Shown here: piece after piece, positions 1 through 8,412 of the stretch
How positions within the stretch are numbered: position 1 is the stretch's first letter
How the letters are laid out: every line of letters starts with the position of its first letter
NCBI GenBank assembly: GCA_003232015.1
Contig: QIKU01000209.1
Coordinates: 1-16,884, forward strand
DNA length: 16,884 bases
Direction of reading: 5' to 3'
DNA from: Gammaproteobacteria bacterium
GTDB taxonomy: Bacteria > Pseudomonadota > Gammaproteobacteria > UBA6429
The notes under the pieces: generated by a model
Told to the model about the DNA's origin: nothing
The model's input: only the letters and a program-made list of their open reading frames with translations
Database searches by the model: none
Position numbers and translations under genes: made by a program

Positions 1-737
1 AGATTACAGACTCGGGTGAAATTGCCACACTGGTTGCCGAACGTGTATGGCAGGAACTGCATGCAACGCTTAAAACAAACAACCCGGAAGTATTTTTTAA
101 GGTACTCCGTGAGTGTGGCGCGCTAAAGATTATACTACCGGAACTTGACTGCCTGTTTGGTTTACCACAAACAAAAGAGTACCACCCGGAAATTGATACC
201 GGCATTCATACCTTAATGGTACTAGAACAAGCCGTAAAATTAAGCGCTGATCCGGATGTGCGTTTTGCCGCTCTGCTACACGATCTTGGCAAAGGCCTAA
301 CGCCAAAAAATGAGTTGCCAAAACATATCGGCCATGAACACCGCGGTATTGAACCCGTTAAACAGGTATGCAATCGATTTAAAACACCGAAGTCTTTTCG
401 TGAACTTGCATTAATCGTCACCGAATACCATTTACACTATCACCGCATTGAAGAATTAAAACCTAAAACCGTAATTAAATATTTACAATTGATGGATGCT
501 TTTCGCCGCCCAGAACGTTTTGAAAAATTTCTGCTGGCCTGTGAAGCCGATTCACGCGGCCGCACCGGCTTGGAAAACAAAGACTTTAAGCAACCAGTAA
601 TATTCCGAGCTTATTTTAAGGCTGCAAATGAAGTTGATTATTCAAGATTGAAAGAGCAAGGCTTACAGGGAAAAGACTTTGCAGAAGGGCTAACTAAACT
701 CAGAATAAAAGCAGTCGCCAGTCTTAAACAAAGTTAA
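1..737 (+). CDS. cca: CCA tRNA nucleotidyltransferase, C-terminal part (partial, 5' end outside window)
   Basis: This enzyme adds or repairs the 3' CCA end of tRNAs using CTP and ATP in the cytoplasm. The frame is open from position 3, giving about 244 residues and a TAA stop; the nucleotidyltransferase head lies upstream of the window. Visible are the body-domain text VFFKVLRECGALKIILPEL and the HD-domain core AALLHDLGKG, followed by HIGHEHRGIEP, which is the bacterial multifunctional CCA enzyme pattern (HD phosphohydrolase module after the neck/body). The E. coli protein is about 412 residues, so roughly the last 60% is present. The gene converges on the allophanate hydrolase gene with an 11-base gap. 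In E. coli cca neighbours bacA/uppP; here a seven-gene operon separates them. Identification is firm; only the 5' boundary is unknown. Confidence 0.95.
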   Translation, partial: ITDSGEIATLVAERVWQELHATLKTNNPEVFFKVLRECGALKIILPELDCLFGLPQTKEYHPEIDTGIHTLMVLEQAVKLSADPDVRFAALLHDLGKGLTPKNELPKHIGHEHRGIEPVKQVCNRFKTPKSFRELALIVTEYHLHYHRIEELKPKTVIKYLQLMDAFRRPERFEKFLLACEADSRGRTGLENKDFKQPVIFRAYFKAANEVDYSRLKEQGLQGKDFAEGLTKLRIKAVASLKQS

Positions 738-767
738 AACGATTATTATTAACATTCTATCGTTTTT
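736..767. terminator. Possible bidirectional terminator between cca and the guanidine operon
   Basis: An 8-bp inverted repeat, AAAACGAT (736-743) and ATCGTTTT (759-766), separated by 15 bases, straddles the ends of the two converging genes. Each arm ends in A or T runs, so a U-tract would follow the hairpin on either strand. The stem is AT-rich and the loop long, so this is a weak candidate. No better terminator is visible at this convergence, and the right arm lies inside the last codons of the allophanate hydrolase gene. Confidence 0.35.
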
Positions 768-2572
768 ATATACTTACGCCAACCACCAAACTCCGTTATT
801 TCCTTTGCGTTTTGTATTGCGTACGGCTCACAAATAAACCCGGTTAACCAACGGCCATCGTTTGTTTCAACTTTGCCTATACCCAATGGTGCAGGAATAG
901 CCGCAATAAAATTACCAAAGTTTTCTTCTGGCATAGCCCAAATTTCTATTTCAATTGCCACGCCATTTTCTTTATCCCGCATTAACCCCGGTCGATACGG
1001 TGGCCCACCTGCTAATGCATACAGACGATAGGCTTCTGCTGTGGTGGTACGCTCCTGAAAAACTGCACCACGTTCACTCAATTGCCAGTTTAAAGACAAA
1101 CCGGACAAATGTGCACCGCAAACAATAACCGGGATCTGTGTTGTTGCTGACAAGCCATTTGCCGTTGAATCTTCAAGCTCTAATTCAGTTGCACCAGGCG
1201 GTAGCTTTAACTGTTGCTGAAAACGATTCGCCAATGACAGTAGTTTTCTATCTTGCAGCGCTGCTGCAACAAAACTAATCCCCCAGGGTAAGCCTGTATC
1301 AAGAAATCCAGCGGGTGCGGCCACACAGCTGCAATCAAGCAAGTTCATATAGTTAGTATAAAAACCCAGGTTGCTGTTTAATTGAACAGGATTATTTTCG
1401 ACTTCATCAATTTTATAAATGGTACCAGCCGTCGGTGTAATTAAAACATCAACATCGCTCAATATTTTTTTGGTAACAGATTTATAGTACTGTAATTTAT
1501 ATTCGGCCTTGAACGCATCAATAGCGGTCTTATCCACAGCGCCACCAATAATAGTATTAATAACAGGCAATAAGGCTTGCGGTTTTTCAGTGATAAGATC
1601 TTCAATAGCAGCATAACGTTCAGCAACCCATGGGCCTTCGTATAACAAACGCGCTGCATCCAGAAACGGGCTGAAATCAATTTCTATTTTAATGCCGCCC
1701 AGGGACTCCAGTGTTCTTATAGATTCCTTAAATAATTTTTCTGCATTATTATTGTCAAAAAACTGTAACTGGGATTGTTTTGGCACAGCAAAGCTAAAAC
1801 AGCCTTCTGTATTTTGATAGTGCCGATGATTATTATTAAATGAATTTTCCCGTGCGTAAGCATCGGCACTATCAAACACGGCGGCCTGCTCAAATACGGC
1901 ATTAGCATCATCTGTGGTTAAGGCAAAAATACTGACACAATCCAGACTGCGGCATGCCGGCACGACACCCGTCATGCTCAGTAAACCTTTTGATGGTTTA
2001 AGGCCAACCAGATTATTAAACGCAGCAGGCACCCGACCCGAACCAGCAGTATCAGTGCCTAATGAAAAAGAAACCAGGCCTAAACTAACTGCAACCGATG
2101 AGCCTGAACTGGAACCACCCGATATATACGCTTTATTAAAAGAATTTTTACACGCACCCCAGGGTTCAGGCGAACGAACACCGACTAAACCCGTAGCGAA
2201 TTGATCCATATTGGTTTTGCCAATGGGTATCGCGCCGGCATTGATTAACTGTTCAACAACAAAGGCCGAGTTTTCAGGACAATACTCATATTCAGAACAC
2301 GCAGCCGTTGTCGGTACGCCAGCCAGATCAATATTATCCTTTATCGCAAAAGGAATGCCATACAATGGCAAACTATCGGGTGAATGCCCTTCAAGCCTGT
2401 CGAGATATTTTTGAATTTGTTCGATTGTTAAACGGGTGATCCAGATGTTATGGTCGTCGTATTCCTCACAACGGTTTAATAATTTTTCAATGACCTTTTC
2501 GGGTGAAACTGCTTTAGTGCGGTAGGCTGCTAATAACGAGGTAACAGTCATATTCATTGCAGGTGCGGGCAT
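749..2572 (-). CDS. atzF: Allophanate hydrolase (amidase-signature family)
   Basis: This enzyme hydrolyses allophanate to ammonia and CO2, the last step of the pathway, in the cytoplasm. The protein has 607 residues, the usual length for full AtzF-type enzymes. Residues about 10-450 are the amidase-signature domain. The Ser-cisSer-Lys triad is visible: K78 in FAIKDN, S154 in GGSSSGS and S178 in TDTAGSGR, with the 24-residue spacing between the serines known from the family. Residues about 479-607 are the extra C-terminal domain of allophanate hydrolases (CGAHLSGLSLNWQL ... GGPPYRPGL), which simple amidases lack. The start ATG at 2572 shares one base with the carboxylase stop (TAATG) and is preceded by AGAGGAAG about 8 bases upstream, which favours this start over the internal Met codons 6 and 8. 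It is the last gene of the operon. Here allophanate probably comes from carboxyguanidine rather than directly from urea. Confidence 0.95.
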   Translation of the reverse strand: MPAPAMNMTVTSLLAAYRTKAVSPEKVIEKLLNRCEEYDDHNIWITRLTIEQIQKYLDRLEGHSPDSLPLYGIPFAIKDNIDLAGVPTTAACSEYEYCPENSAFVVEQLINAGAIPIGKTNMDQFATGLVGVRSPEPWGACKNSFNKAYISGGSSSGSSVAVSLGLVSFSLGTDTAGSGRVPAAFNNLVGLKPSKGLLSMTGVVPACRSLDCVSIFALTTDDANAVFEQAAVFDSADAYARENSFNNNHRHYQNTEGCFSFAVPKQSQLQFFDNNNAEKLFKESIRTLESLGGIKIEIDFSPFLDAARLLYEGPWVAERYAAIEDLITEKPQALLPVINTIIGGAVDKTAIDAFKAEYKLQYYKSVTKKILSDVDVLITPTAGTIYKIDEVENNPVQLNSNLGFYTNYMNLLDCSCVAAPAGFLDTGLPWGISFVAAALQDRKLLSLANRFQQQLKLPPGATELELEDSTANGLSATTQIPVIVCGAHLSGLSLNWQLSERGAVFQERTTTAEAYRLYALAGGPPYRPGLMRDKENGVAIEIEIWAMPEENFGNFIAAIPAPLGIGKVETNDGRWLTGFICEPYAIQNAKEITEFGGWRKYIKTIEC

Positions 2573-5500
2573 TAGTTTTCTTCCTCTAAAATTAACAAGG
2601 ACTGGCCACTTTTAACCTGACTGCCTTCCGTTTTTGTAATGGCAATAACTTTACCCTTGCTGGGTGCTGTTATTTGAATTTCCATCTTCATGGACTCCAG
2701 AATAATAAGTGCCTGACCTTTTTCGACTATATCATCCTGATTAACCAATACTTCCCAGACACTACCGGCAACTGTACTTTGTATTGCAACACAGTTTTCG
2801 GGCAAGCTATCTTCAGCAGCCTCCTCTGTTACCAGCTCTTGCTCTAGCTCAAAGTTTATTTGCCCCGACTCAATCCAGTGCTGTAATTCATTATCAAAAG
2901 CCGCTTGCCGTTTATCAGTAAACGATTGAATGTCTTTTTTATTTTCCTGTAAAAATCTTTGATAGTCAGAAAGATTAAAACGGGTATCTTCAATTTTTAT
3001 GGAATACCGACCTTTTGGGAAGTCCTGTCTAATTTGCAATAGCTCCTCGGCGCTCACTTCATAAAAACGTATTTGATCGAAGGGACGTAATAACCAGGGT
3101 TGTTGGAACTCAGCTGTTTTATGGTAACGATTCCACATTTGTAAGGTACGGCCAATAAATTGATAACCTCCCGGCCCTTCCATACCATAAACACACAAAT
3201 ACGAACCCCCAATGCCAACTGAATTTTCAGCCGTCCAGGTACGTGCCGGGTTATATTTTGTGGTTACCAACCGATGCCGCGGGTCAATCGGTGTTGCAAC
3301 TGGCGCACCTAAATAAACATCGCCTAAGCCCATCACTAAATAAGTTGCATCAAAGACTATTTTCTTAACCTGTTCAATAGAATCCAGGCCGTTAATGCGA
3401 CGTATAAACTCAATGTTATCTGGGCACCACGGCGCATCTTTGCGTACTGATTGCATGTATTTATCAATCGCCAACTGACAAGCATCGTCGTTCCAGCTAA
3501 TAGGTATATTCACTATACGCGCAGGTACTTCCAATGTTTGATTTTGCCTTAATTCACTTTCAGCAACATTTAATAATGCCAATAAATCTTTAATTGTTAA
3601 TTGATGAGGATTGTAATGAATTTGCAATGAACGAATGCCAGGGGTGAGTTCTAAAATACCTGACCTGTTTTTTCGCTTCAACCACAACATTAAAGCATGT
3701 ACTCGAAAACGTAATTCAATATCCAAAATGAGTTCGCCGTATTCGACCAACAAGTACGAGTCTCCTGATGGCCGGTAAACCACCTGTATACCGTTATCTT
3801 GTTTGCTTACCGAGTGTAAAACAGGGCTATCGGGTTGCGTTGGTTTTATTGAAAATGTTTGAGCCGATAATTTTTTAATTGAATTATTTTGCTGCACGTC
3901 CAGTTTAACGGCCATGTCAATGCTAACCGAAATAAATTTAATTTTATCCCCTGCGGTAAGCTGGCCTAGTTTCCATAAGTCCGCATTAATAACAGTAGCT
4001 GGACAAACAAAACCACCAAGAGACGGGCCATCTGGGCCGAGTATCACAGGCATATCACCTGTAAAATCAACCGTGCCGATAGCATAAGCATTGTCATGAA
4101 TGTTGGATGGGTGCATACCGGCCTCACCCCCATCGCTGCGCGCCCAATCTGGCTTCGGGCCGATTAAACGTATACCGGTACGACTGGAATTATAGTGAAC
4201 TTCCCAATCGGCTTTAAAAAATTTCTGAATATCATTAGCCGTAAAAAAATCAGGTGCGCCATGCGGGCCATACACAACATGCAGCTCCCATTGATGATTA
4301 ATTTGCGGGATAGCATCTTTCACTAACCGAGGCAAATTCGAGTCCGGCTTATGTTTGTTAAATTGCAACACATCACCCGCACTAATTGCCCGACCTGCAT
4401 GACCACCAAATTTCCCCAGTGTAAAAGTTGCTTTAGAACCGAGGTAATCAGGACATTGAATACCGCCTTTGATACCAATATACGCACGTGCACCTGCATT
4501 GGTCACCTTACCTATTACCAGGGTTTGACCTGCCTCAACGTTAATCACTTGCCAGAAAGGAATAACTTGATCATCCAGGTGCGCTTGCATTTTCGCGCCA
4601 GTTAAAACAATTTGTGTTGCATGATTAAAACGCAAGCCTGGGCCGTTTAATGTTACTTCTAAACCGGCAGCGGTTAGCTCATTCCCCAGTAATTGATTCG
4701 CCAGTCGAAAAGAAAAACTATCAAATGGCCCGGAAGGCGGCACACCCACATCCCAATAGCCGATACGACCCGGAAAATCCTGAATGGTGGTTAATGTACC
4801 TGCACTCAAGACATCGATTGTGCTTGGCTGTACTTTAAAACTACTTAAGGTACGCGTAACAATTTTGCCCTGTTGGAAAATATCTGACTGCAAAATTTCT
4901 CGCAAGTATTTAATGTTATGTTCGACACCGTACAATTGCGTATTGGCCAAAGCCTGATCGAGTTTTTTAATCGCTGTGTCGCGGTCGTCGGCTATCGCTA
5001 TGACTTTTGCTAACATCGGATCGAATAATGCAGGCACTTCAATACCGGTTTCCAGCCAATGGTCGATACGAAGGTAAGGGGCAGATGGAAAACTAACCTC
5101 ACTTAGCAGGCCAGCCGAAGGTTGAAAATTCTTATTAGGATCTTCTGCATAAATACGTACTTGAATGGCGTGTTTTTTCAATGGCGTTACTTTCGGTAAT
5201 ACTGTTAATTCATTCGCAGCAAGCTTGACCATCCACTCGACCAGGTCAACAGCAAATATTTCTTCAGTAACACCATGTTCTACTTGCAGGCGAGTATTCA
5301 TTTCCAGAAAATAAAACTGATCTGTTTGCTGATCATAGACATATTCAACCGTTCCAGCATTACGATAGTTTACCGCTTTAACCAATTGTAATGCTGTGCA
5401 TTGTAATTGTGCACTTACAGCTGATGGAATATTGGGCGCGGGAGTTTCTTCTATCACTTTTTGATTTCGGCGTTGAGTCGAGCAGTCGCGTTCACCGAGT

Positions 5501-6165
5501 GCAACTGCGTCCCCCATGCCATTGCCAAATATCTGCACTTCGATATGGCGTGCATTCTCGATAAATTTTTCAATAAACACGCCATCATTCGAAAAATTAT
5601 TTTCGCTTAAACGACGTACTGAATCAAAGGCTTCATCGAGCTCATTGGCCGTCCAGCATGTTTGCATACCAATGCCACCACCACCCGCAGTACTTTTAAG
5701 CATAACCGGATAGCCAATCTTCTCCGCTTCAAGCAAAGCATCCTCGGCACTTTCAAGTAACTGACTGCCGGGTAATAATGGCACATCGTTGGCAACAGCC
5801 AATTCACGTGCAGCATGCTTTAAACCAAACGATAAAATTTGTTCGGCTGTCGGCCCGATAAAAATAACACCTTCTTTATCGCAGCGTTTTACAAACTCCG
5901 GGTTTTCGCTTAAAAAACCATAACCGGGATGAACGGCCTCAGCGTTCGACGCTTTTATTATTTCAAATAATTTATCCTGATTAAGATAGGTTTCACTGGC
6001 TCGACCATCACCCAGTGAGTACGCTTCGTCGGCATGTTGTACATGTAACGAATCACGATCGGCTTCATGATAAACTGCAACCGAAGTAATACCCATGCGT
6101 TTAAGTGTGCGGATGATACGAACGGCTATCGCACCACGATTCGCTATAAGAATTTTTTTAAACAT
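2572..6165 (-). CDS. Biotin-dependent guanidine carboxylase (annotated by homology as urea carboxylase)
   Basis: The 1197-residue protein has the complete urea-carboxylase-type architecture and normal length. Residues 1-445 are biotin carboxylase: glycine-rich loop GGGGIGMQ at 161-168, and E288, R292 and E296 in EMNTRLQVEH. Residues about 450-790 are the KipA/AHS2 half and 792-1040 the KipI/AHS1 half of the carboxyltransferase (DPRHRLVTTKYNPART, GMEGPGGYQF near 994). Residues about 1124-1197 are the biotin carrier, with biotinyl lysine K1160 in ESMKM. Family knowledge: many such enzymes encoded with DUF1989 proteins prefer guanidine and form carboxyguanidine with ATP and bicarbonate. The ykkC and mini-ykkC RNAs here support that; substrate choice is inferred, not proved. 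The gene lies 80 bases after cgdB, and this gap holds the two-hairpin RNA. I see no convincing Shine-Dalgarno sequence before the ATG. The older name would be uca. Confidence 0.93.
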   Translation of the reverse strand: MFKKILIANRGAIAVRIIRTLKRMGITSVAVYHEADRDSLHVQHADEAYSLGDGRASETYLNQDKLFEIIKASNAEAVHPGYGFLSENPEFVKRCDKEGVIFIGPTAEQILSFGLKHAARELAVANDVPLLPGSQLLESAEDALLEAEKIGYPVMLKSTAGGGGIGMQTCWTANELDEAFDSVRRLSENNFSNDGVFIEKFIENARHIEVQIFGNGMGDAVALGERDCSTQRRNQKVIEETPAPNIPSAVSAQLQCTALQLVKAVNYRNAGTVEYVYDQQTDQFYFLEMNTRLQVEHGVTEEIFAVDLVEWMVKLAANELTVLPKVTPLKKHAIQVRIYAEDPNKNFQPSAGLLSEVSFPSAPYLRIDHWLETGIEVPALFDPMLAKVIAIADDRDTAIKKLDQALANTQLYGVEHNIKYLREILQSDIFQQGKIVTRTLSSFKVQPSTIDVLSAGTLTTIQDFPGRIGYWDVGVPPSGPFDSFSFRLANQLLGNELTAAGLEVTLNGPGLRFNHATQIVLTGAKMQAHLDDQVIPFWQVINVEAGQTLVIGKVTNAGARAYIGIKGGIQCPDYLGSKATFTLGKFGGHAGRAISAGDVLQFNKHKPDSNLPRLVKDAIPQINHQWELHVVYGPHGAPDFFTANDIQKFFKADWEVHYNSSRTGIRLIGPKPDWARSDGGEAGMHPSNIHDNAYAIGTVDFTGDMPVILGPDGPSLGGFVCPATVINADLWKLGQLTAGDKIKFISVSIDMAVKLDVQQNNSIKKLSAQTFSIKPTQPDSPVLHSVSKQDNGIQVVYRPSGDSYLLVEYGELILDIELRFRVHALMLWLKRKNRSGILELTPGIRSLQIHYNPHQLTIKDLLALLNVAESELRQNQTLEVPARIVNIPISWNDDACQLAIDKYMQSVRKDAPWCPDNIEFIRRINGLDSIEQVKKIVFDATYLVMGLGDVYLGAPVATPIDPRHRLVTTKYNPARTWTAENSVGIGGSYLCVYGMEGPGGYQFIGRTLQMWNRYHKTAEFQQPWLLRPFDQIRFYEVSAEELLQIRQDFPKGRYSIKIEDTRFNLSDYQRFLQENKKDIQSFTDKRQAAFDNELQHWIESGQINFELEQELVTEEAAEDSLPENCVAIQSTVAGSVWEVLVNQDDIVEKGQALIILESMKMEIQITAPSKGKVIAITKTEGSQVKSGQSLLILEEEN

Positions 6166-6177
6166 AGTTTACTAGTG

Positions 6178-6202
6178 AAAAAACAGGGCCGGTCGTCCAG
6201 CC
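6178..6202 (-). terminator. Terminator-like hairpin plus T6, coinciding with hairpin 2 of the guanidine-II motif
   Basis: On the minus strand, GGCTGG (6202-6197), loop ACGA and CCGGCC (6192-6187) form a 6-bp GC-rich stem with one G-T wobble. CTG and then six T (6183-6178) follow. This looks like an intrinsic terminator with a 3-base offset of the T-run. It lies inside the operon, between cgdB and the carboxylase gene, and overlaps the second hairpin of the putative guanidine-II riboswitch. It could cause partial termination or attenuation. Whether it terminates at all is unknown. Confidence 0.4.
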
Positions 6203-6236
6203 ATTTAAGCAGCACCGTTGGGTCGTCCCAGCGTGC
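6187..6236 (-). ncRNA. Guanidine-II (mini-ykkC) riboswitch, intra-operon, upstream of the carboxylase gene
   Basis: Reading the minus strand, hairpin 1 contains TGGG-ACGA-CCCA (6230-6219). It can be extended by GCAC (6236-6233) pairing with GTGC (6215-6212). Hairpin 2 is GGCTGG-ACGA-CCGGCC (6202-6187). The core linker between them is about 16 bases. Two adjacent stems with C-G-closed ACGR tetraloops are the defining pattern of the guanidine-II/mini-ykkC class, in which guanidine binds each loop and the two loops kiss. The motif begins 10 bases after the cgdB stop and ends 21 bases before the carboxylase ATG. The context (guanidine carboxylase downstream, guanidine-I riboswitch at the head of the operon) strongly supports the assignment. 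No Shine-Dalgarno sequence is visible to be sequestered, so the output mechanism is unclear. Confidence 0.82.
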
Positions 6237-6245
6237 ATAGCGCCT

Positions 6246-6881
6246 TTACCAAACTAAAACCTCAATTGGCGTTGGATTATAACCATTGCAAGGATTGTTT
6301 AATTGCGGGCAATTTGAAATAAGTATAATGACATCCATCACCGCTTCCATTTCAACATACTTACCTGCGGCAGATATCCCGTCTTCAAAGGTTAATCCAC
6401 CATCGCGTGTAACCGGAACATTCATAAAAAAGTTAATGTTATGCGTTATATCACGCTTACTCATTTTAAACTGTTCATTTTCGGCAACCGCTAACATCCA
6501 GCTGTCTCGGCAGGCATGCATGCATTTTTTTTCCAGAGCATAACGTACCGTATTACTTTCTGTCGCACAGGCACCCCCCAGTGTGTCATGCCGGCCACAG
6601 GTATCGGCAACAATCTCCAACATGACATTGCATTCATTTGACATTAATTTTGTACCCGCTGATAAGTACACATTGCCTTGTTCACGAATGGTGTCCATTG
6701 CGCTGTAGCGCTCTGAGGGGTCATCCGCTTTGTAAAATAACGTATCGGCAGCCTGATTACCTTGCAGATCCAGAATGCGAAAGGTTTGCCCTTTTTTAAC
6801 AACTTTCATTAAATAATCACCCGCAGGTACAATATCGCGTGCGATAGCATTATCAGCGACTAAAAAACTTTCTTTTATCAT
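6246..6881 (-). CDS. cgdB: Carboxyguanidine deiminase subunit CgdB (DUF1989; 'urea amidolyase-associated protein 2')
   Basis: This 211-residue DUF1989 protein is the second of a pair encoded in tandem. Family knowledge: CgdA and CgdB together convert carboxyguanidine to allophanate and ammonia, bridging the carboxylase and allophanate hydrolase. Conserved stretches include [14 protein letters not shown] (about 37-50), [11 protein letters not shown] (95-105) and [10 protein letters not shown] (189-198). H98, C105 and C191 are plausible metal ligands by analogy with zinc-bound DUF1989 proteins (inference). I chose the ATG at 6881, which forms an ATGA overlap with the cgdA stop as in the preceding gene pairs, over an in-frame TTG at 6890. 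A GGGGGTT stretch sits upstream. The carboxylase follows after an 80-base gap holding the guanidine-II motif. Confidence 0.9.
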   Translation of the reverse strand: MIKESFLVADNAIARDIVPAGDYLMKVVKKGQTFRILDLQGNQAADTLFYKADDPSERYSAMDTIREQGNVYLSAGTKLMSNECNVMLEIVADTCGRHDTLGGACATESNTVRYALEKKCMHACRDSWMLAVAENEQFKMSKRDITHNINFFMNVPVTRDGGLTFEDGISAAGKYVEMEAVMDVIILISNCPQLNNPCNGYNPTPIEVLVW

Positions 6882-7615
6882 GCGCAGCAACCCCCACTAT
6901 CAACACCAAGATGGTAAAGTGCATTATTCTTAAAGCCACGCTGATTTTCTGGATGCGAATTTTTACAGAAGTCATCGTCAGCGACTGGTTCTGCCTGACG
7001 AATTTGATACTGAACCGGTTTTCTGGGGTATTGGCTACTCGTACTTAAAGGATGCGGGCAACTATGCAGTATTACCAAAGTATCCATTTCAAAACGTAAC
7101 TCGATGTAGTCGTCGGCATTGCTGTTATTCTTCTGGTAACGCAACTCACCTTGTCCACTTACTTCAACACGGCTAAACAAGTTTAAATTCGCCGCCATAT
7201 CTTTTTTTCCAAGGCCATATTTAGCCAGTTCGACCAGAAAACTGTTGTAACCATTTTGTTGCCAATCGTTACGGTAATCCTGGTAATTATGTTCACCCCA
7301 CTTTGACTCAATAATTTTTTTAGTTGTGTTACCACAAACCGTTTCGTGCCAGCCAACCGTGTCTTCCACAATAGAGCAAAAAATACGCCCCATATCTGAA
7401 TATAAGCAATGGCCTTTGGTCAACTTAAAGGTATGCTGGCATTTTAATGTATCAGGCGCATTGTAGCGTTCCAGTAAATTTTCAGGATTATAAAATAACA
7501 TACCCACATTCGCACCACCGTCTTTGTCTATTAAACGCAGTGATGTTCCTCGCTTCATTCGCAGAGACCAGTGACTGGCCGGGGCAATTTCATCTTCGTA
7601 TAGTATTGTACTCAT
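6878..7615 (-). CDS. cgdA: Carboxyguanidine deiminase subunit CgdA (DUF1989; 'urea amidolyase-associated protein 1')
   Basis: This 245-residue DUF1989 protein is paralogous to its neighbour and is expected to form a hetero-oligomeric deiminase with it in the cytoplasm. Typical blocks are [18 protein letters not shown] (about 41-58), [13 protein letters not shown] (85-97), [12 protein letters not shown] (141-152) and LHSCPHPL (183-190). H90, C94 and C186 are candidate metal ligands (inference). The C-terminal [19 protein letters not shown] resembles the family end, but it is followed by a short tail, GVDSGGCCA, with two adjacent cysteines. The ATG at 7615 overlaps the stop of the ABC ATPase gene (ATGA), and the gene's own TGA overlaps the cgdB start in the same way, so translation of the three genes is probably coupled. 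The assignment of A versus B follows gene order and length. Confidence 0.9.
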   Translation of the reverse strand: MSTILYEDEIAPASHWSLRMKRGTSLRLIDKDGGANVGMLFYNPENLLERYNAPDTLKCQHTFKLTKGHCLYSDMGRIFCSIVEDTVGWHETVCGNTTKKIIESKWGEHNYQDYRNDWQQNGYNSFLVELAKYGLGKKDMAANLNLFSRVEVSGQGELRYQKNNSNADDYIELRFEMDTLVILHSCPHPLSTSSQYPRKPVQYQIRQAEPVADDDFCKNSHPENQRGFKNNALYHLGVDSGGCCA

Positions 7616-8412
7616 GGAGTAGCCTCTAAAATATCAAGCTCCTTACGGCTTTGTTCAAGTGATGTGTCAATTTCGTTATACGTTTGCGCGTCGCATTTTC
7701 CTAATGGAATATCATAGGTAATCGTTGCACCATAGGCATTCGGTGCATCAGGATCGTGCCGAACTTTATCAAACACCCACAAACGTGTACCAAGATGAAA
7801 ACCTTCTTTAATATCATGCGTGATCATAAAGACATTAATTTGTGTTTTTTTCCAGATACCCAGAATAAGTTTGTGCATATCTTTACGGATACCCGGATCC
7901 AGTGCACCGAAAGGCTCATCAAGCAATAAAATTTTGGGGCGCTTCATTAAAGCTTGTGCGATGGCTAAACGTTGCTGCATCCCCCCTGAAAGTTCGTGCG
8001 GGTAACGATTAGCAGCCTGCTCCAGACCCACCATCACTAACATTTCACGGGCAGTTTCCGTAATGGCTTTACGCTTCTCACCAAACACTCTGCACAATAA
8101 CTTCGCACTTTGCAGTTCTTCGGGGATCATTAAATTTTGCAAAGCAGTTAAATGAGGGAAAACGGAATACTTCTGAAATACAATGCCACGATCTTCATTC
8201 GGCTCATCGGGTATTGGTGTGCCTTGCAGTAAAATTTCACCCTTGCTAGCAGACTCTGTTCCTAACAGCATATTTAAAAAAGTAGTTTTACCACAGCCCG
8301 AGGTTCCCACAATGGTAATAAACTCGCCTTTATCAACACTTGCGTTGACACGTTCCAGTACAACATTGTCGCCATAGTTTTTCCACAGCTTGTTTACGCT
8401 GATATAGCTCAT
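7612..8412 (-). CDS. ABC transporter ATP-binding protein, probable guanidine importer
   Basis: This is the 266-residue cytoplasmic ATPase of an importer related to the nitrate/sulfonate/taurine (SsuB/TauB-like) group. All motifs are intact: Walker A GTSGCGKTT (36-44), Q-loop Q80 in VFQKYSVFPHL, signature LSGGMQQ (141-147), Walker B ILLLDEP (161-167) with E166, D-loop GALD and H199 in MITHD. The C-terminal 60 residues are a short tail after the H-loop. Homologues are usually annotated 'urea carboxylase-related ABC transporter, ATPase'. The start overlaps the permease stop and the stop overlaps the cgdA start, both as ATGA. Substrate is inferred from the operon and its riboswitches; urea or a related compound cannot be excluded. 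Confidence 0.93.
   Translation of the reverse strand: MSYISVNKLWKNYGDNVVLERVNASVDKGEFITIVGTSGCGKTTFLNMLLGTESASKGEILLQGTPIPDEPNEDRGIVFQKYSVFPHLTALQNLMIPEELQSAKLLCRVFGEKRKAITETAREMLVMVGLEQAANRYPHELSGGMQQRLAIAQALMKRPKILLLDEPFGALDPGIRKDMHKLILGIWKKTQINVFMITHDIKEGFHLGTRLWVFDKVRHDPDAPNAYGATITYDIPLGKCDAQTYNEIDTSLEQSRKELDILEATP

Noticed and set aside
1914..2204. Open frame of 96 codons on the plus strand inside the allophanate hydrolase gene
   Set aside because: It lies entirely antisense to a well-conserved amidase domain, has no ribosome site, and its translation resembles no family.
2451..2460. Further GGTCGTC (GACGACC) occurrences as extra guanidine-II loops
   Set aside because: This copy is single, inside coding sequence, and lacks a flanking stem and a partner hairpin.
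4351..4605. Open frame of 84 codons antisense to the carboxylase gene
   Set aside because: Shadow of the conserved carboxyltransferase coding sequence, with no independent support.
749..6165. Urea carboxylase / urea amidolyase operating on urea as its main role
   Set aside because: Two guanidine-sensing RNA elements and the CgdA/CgdB pair favour guanidine; biochemical proof is still lacking.
6882..6890. Upstream TTG start for cgdB
   Set aside because: The ATG at 6881 forms the same ATGA overlap as the other gene pairs and gives the family-like N-terminus.
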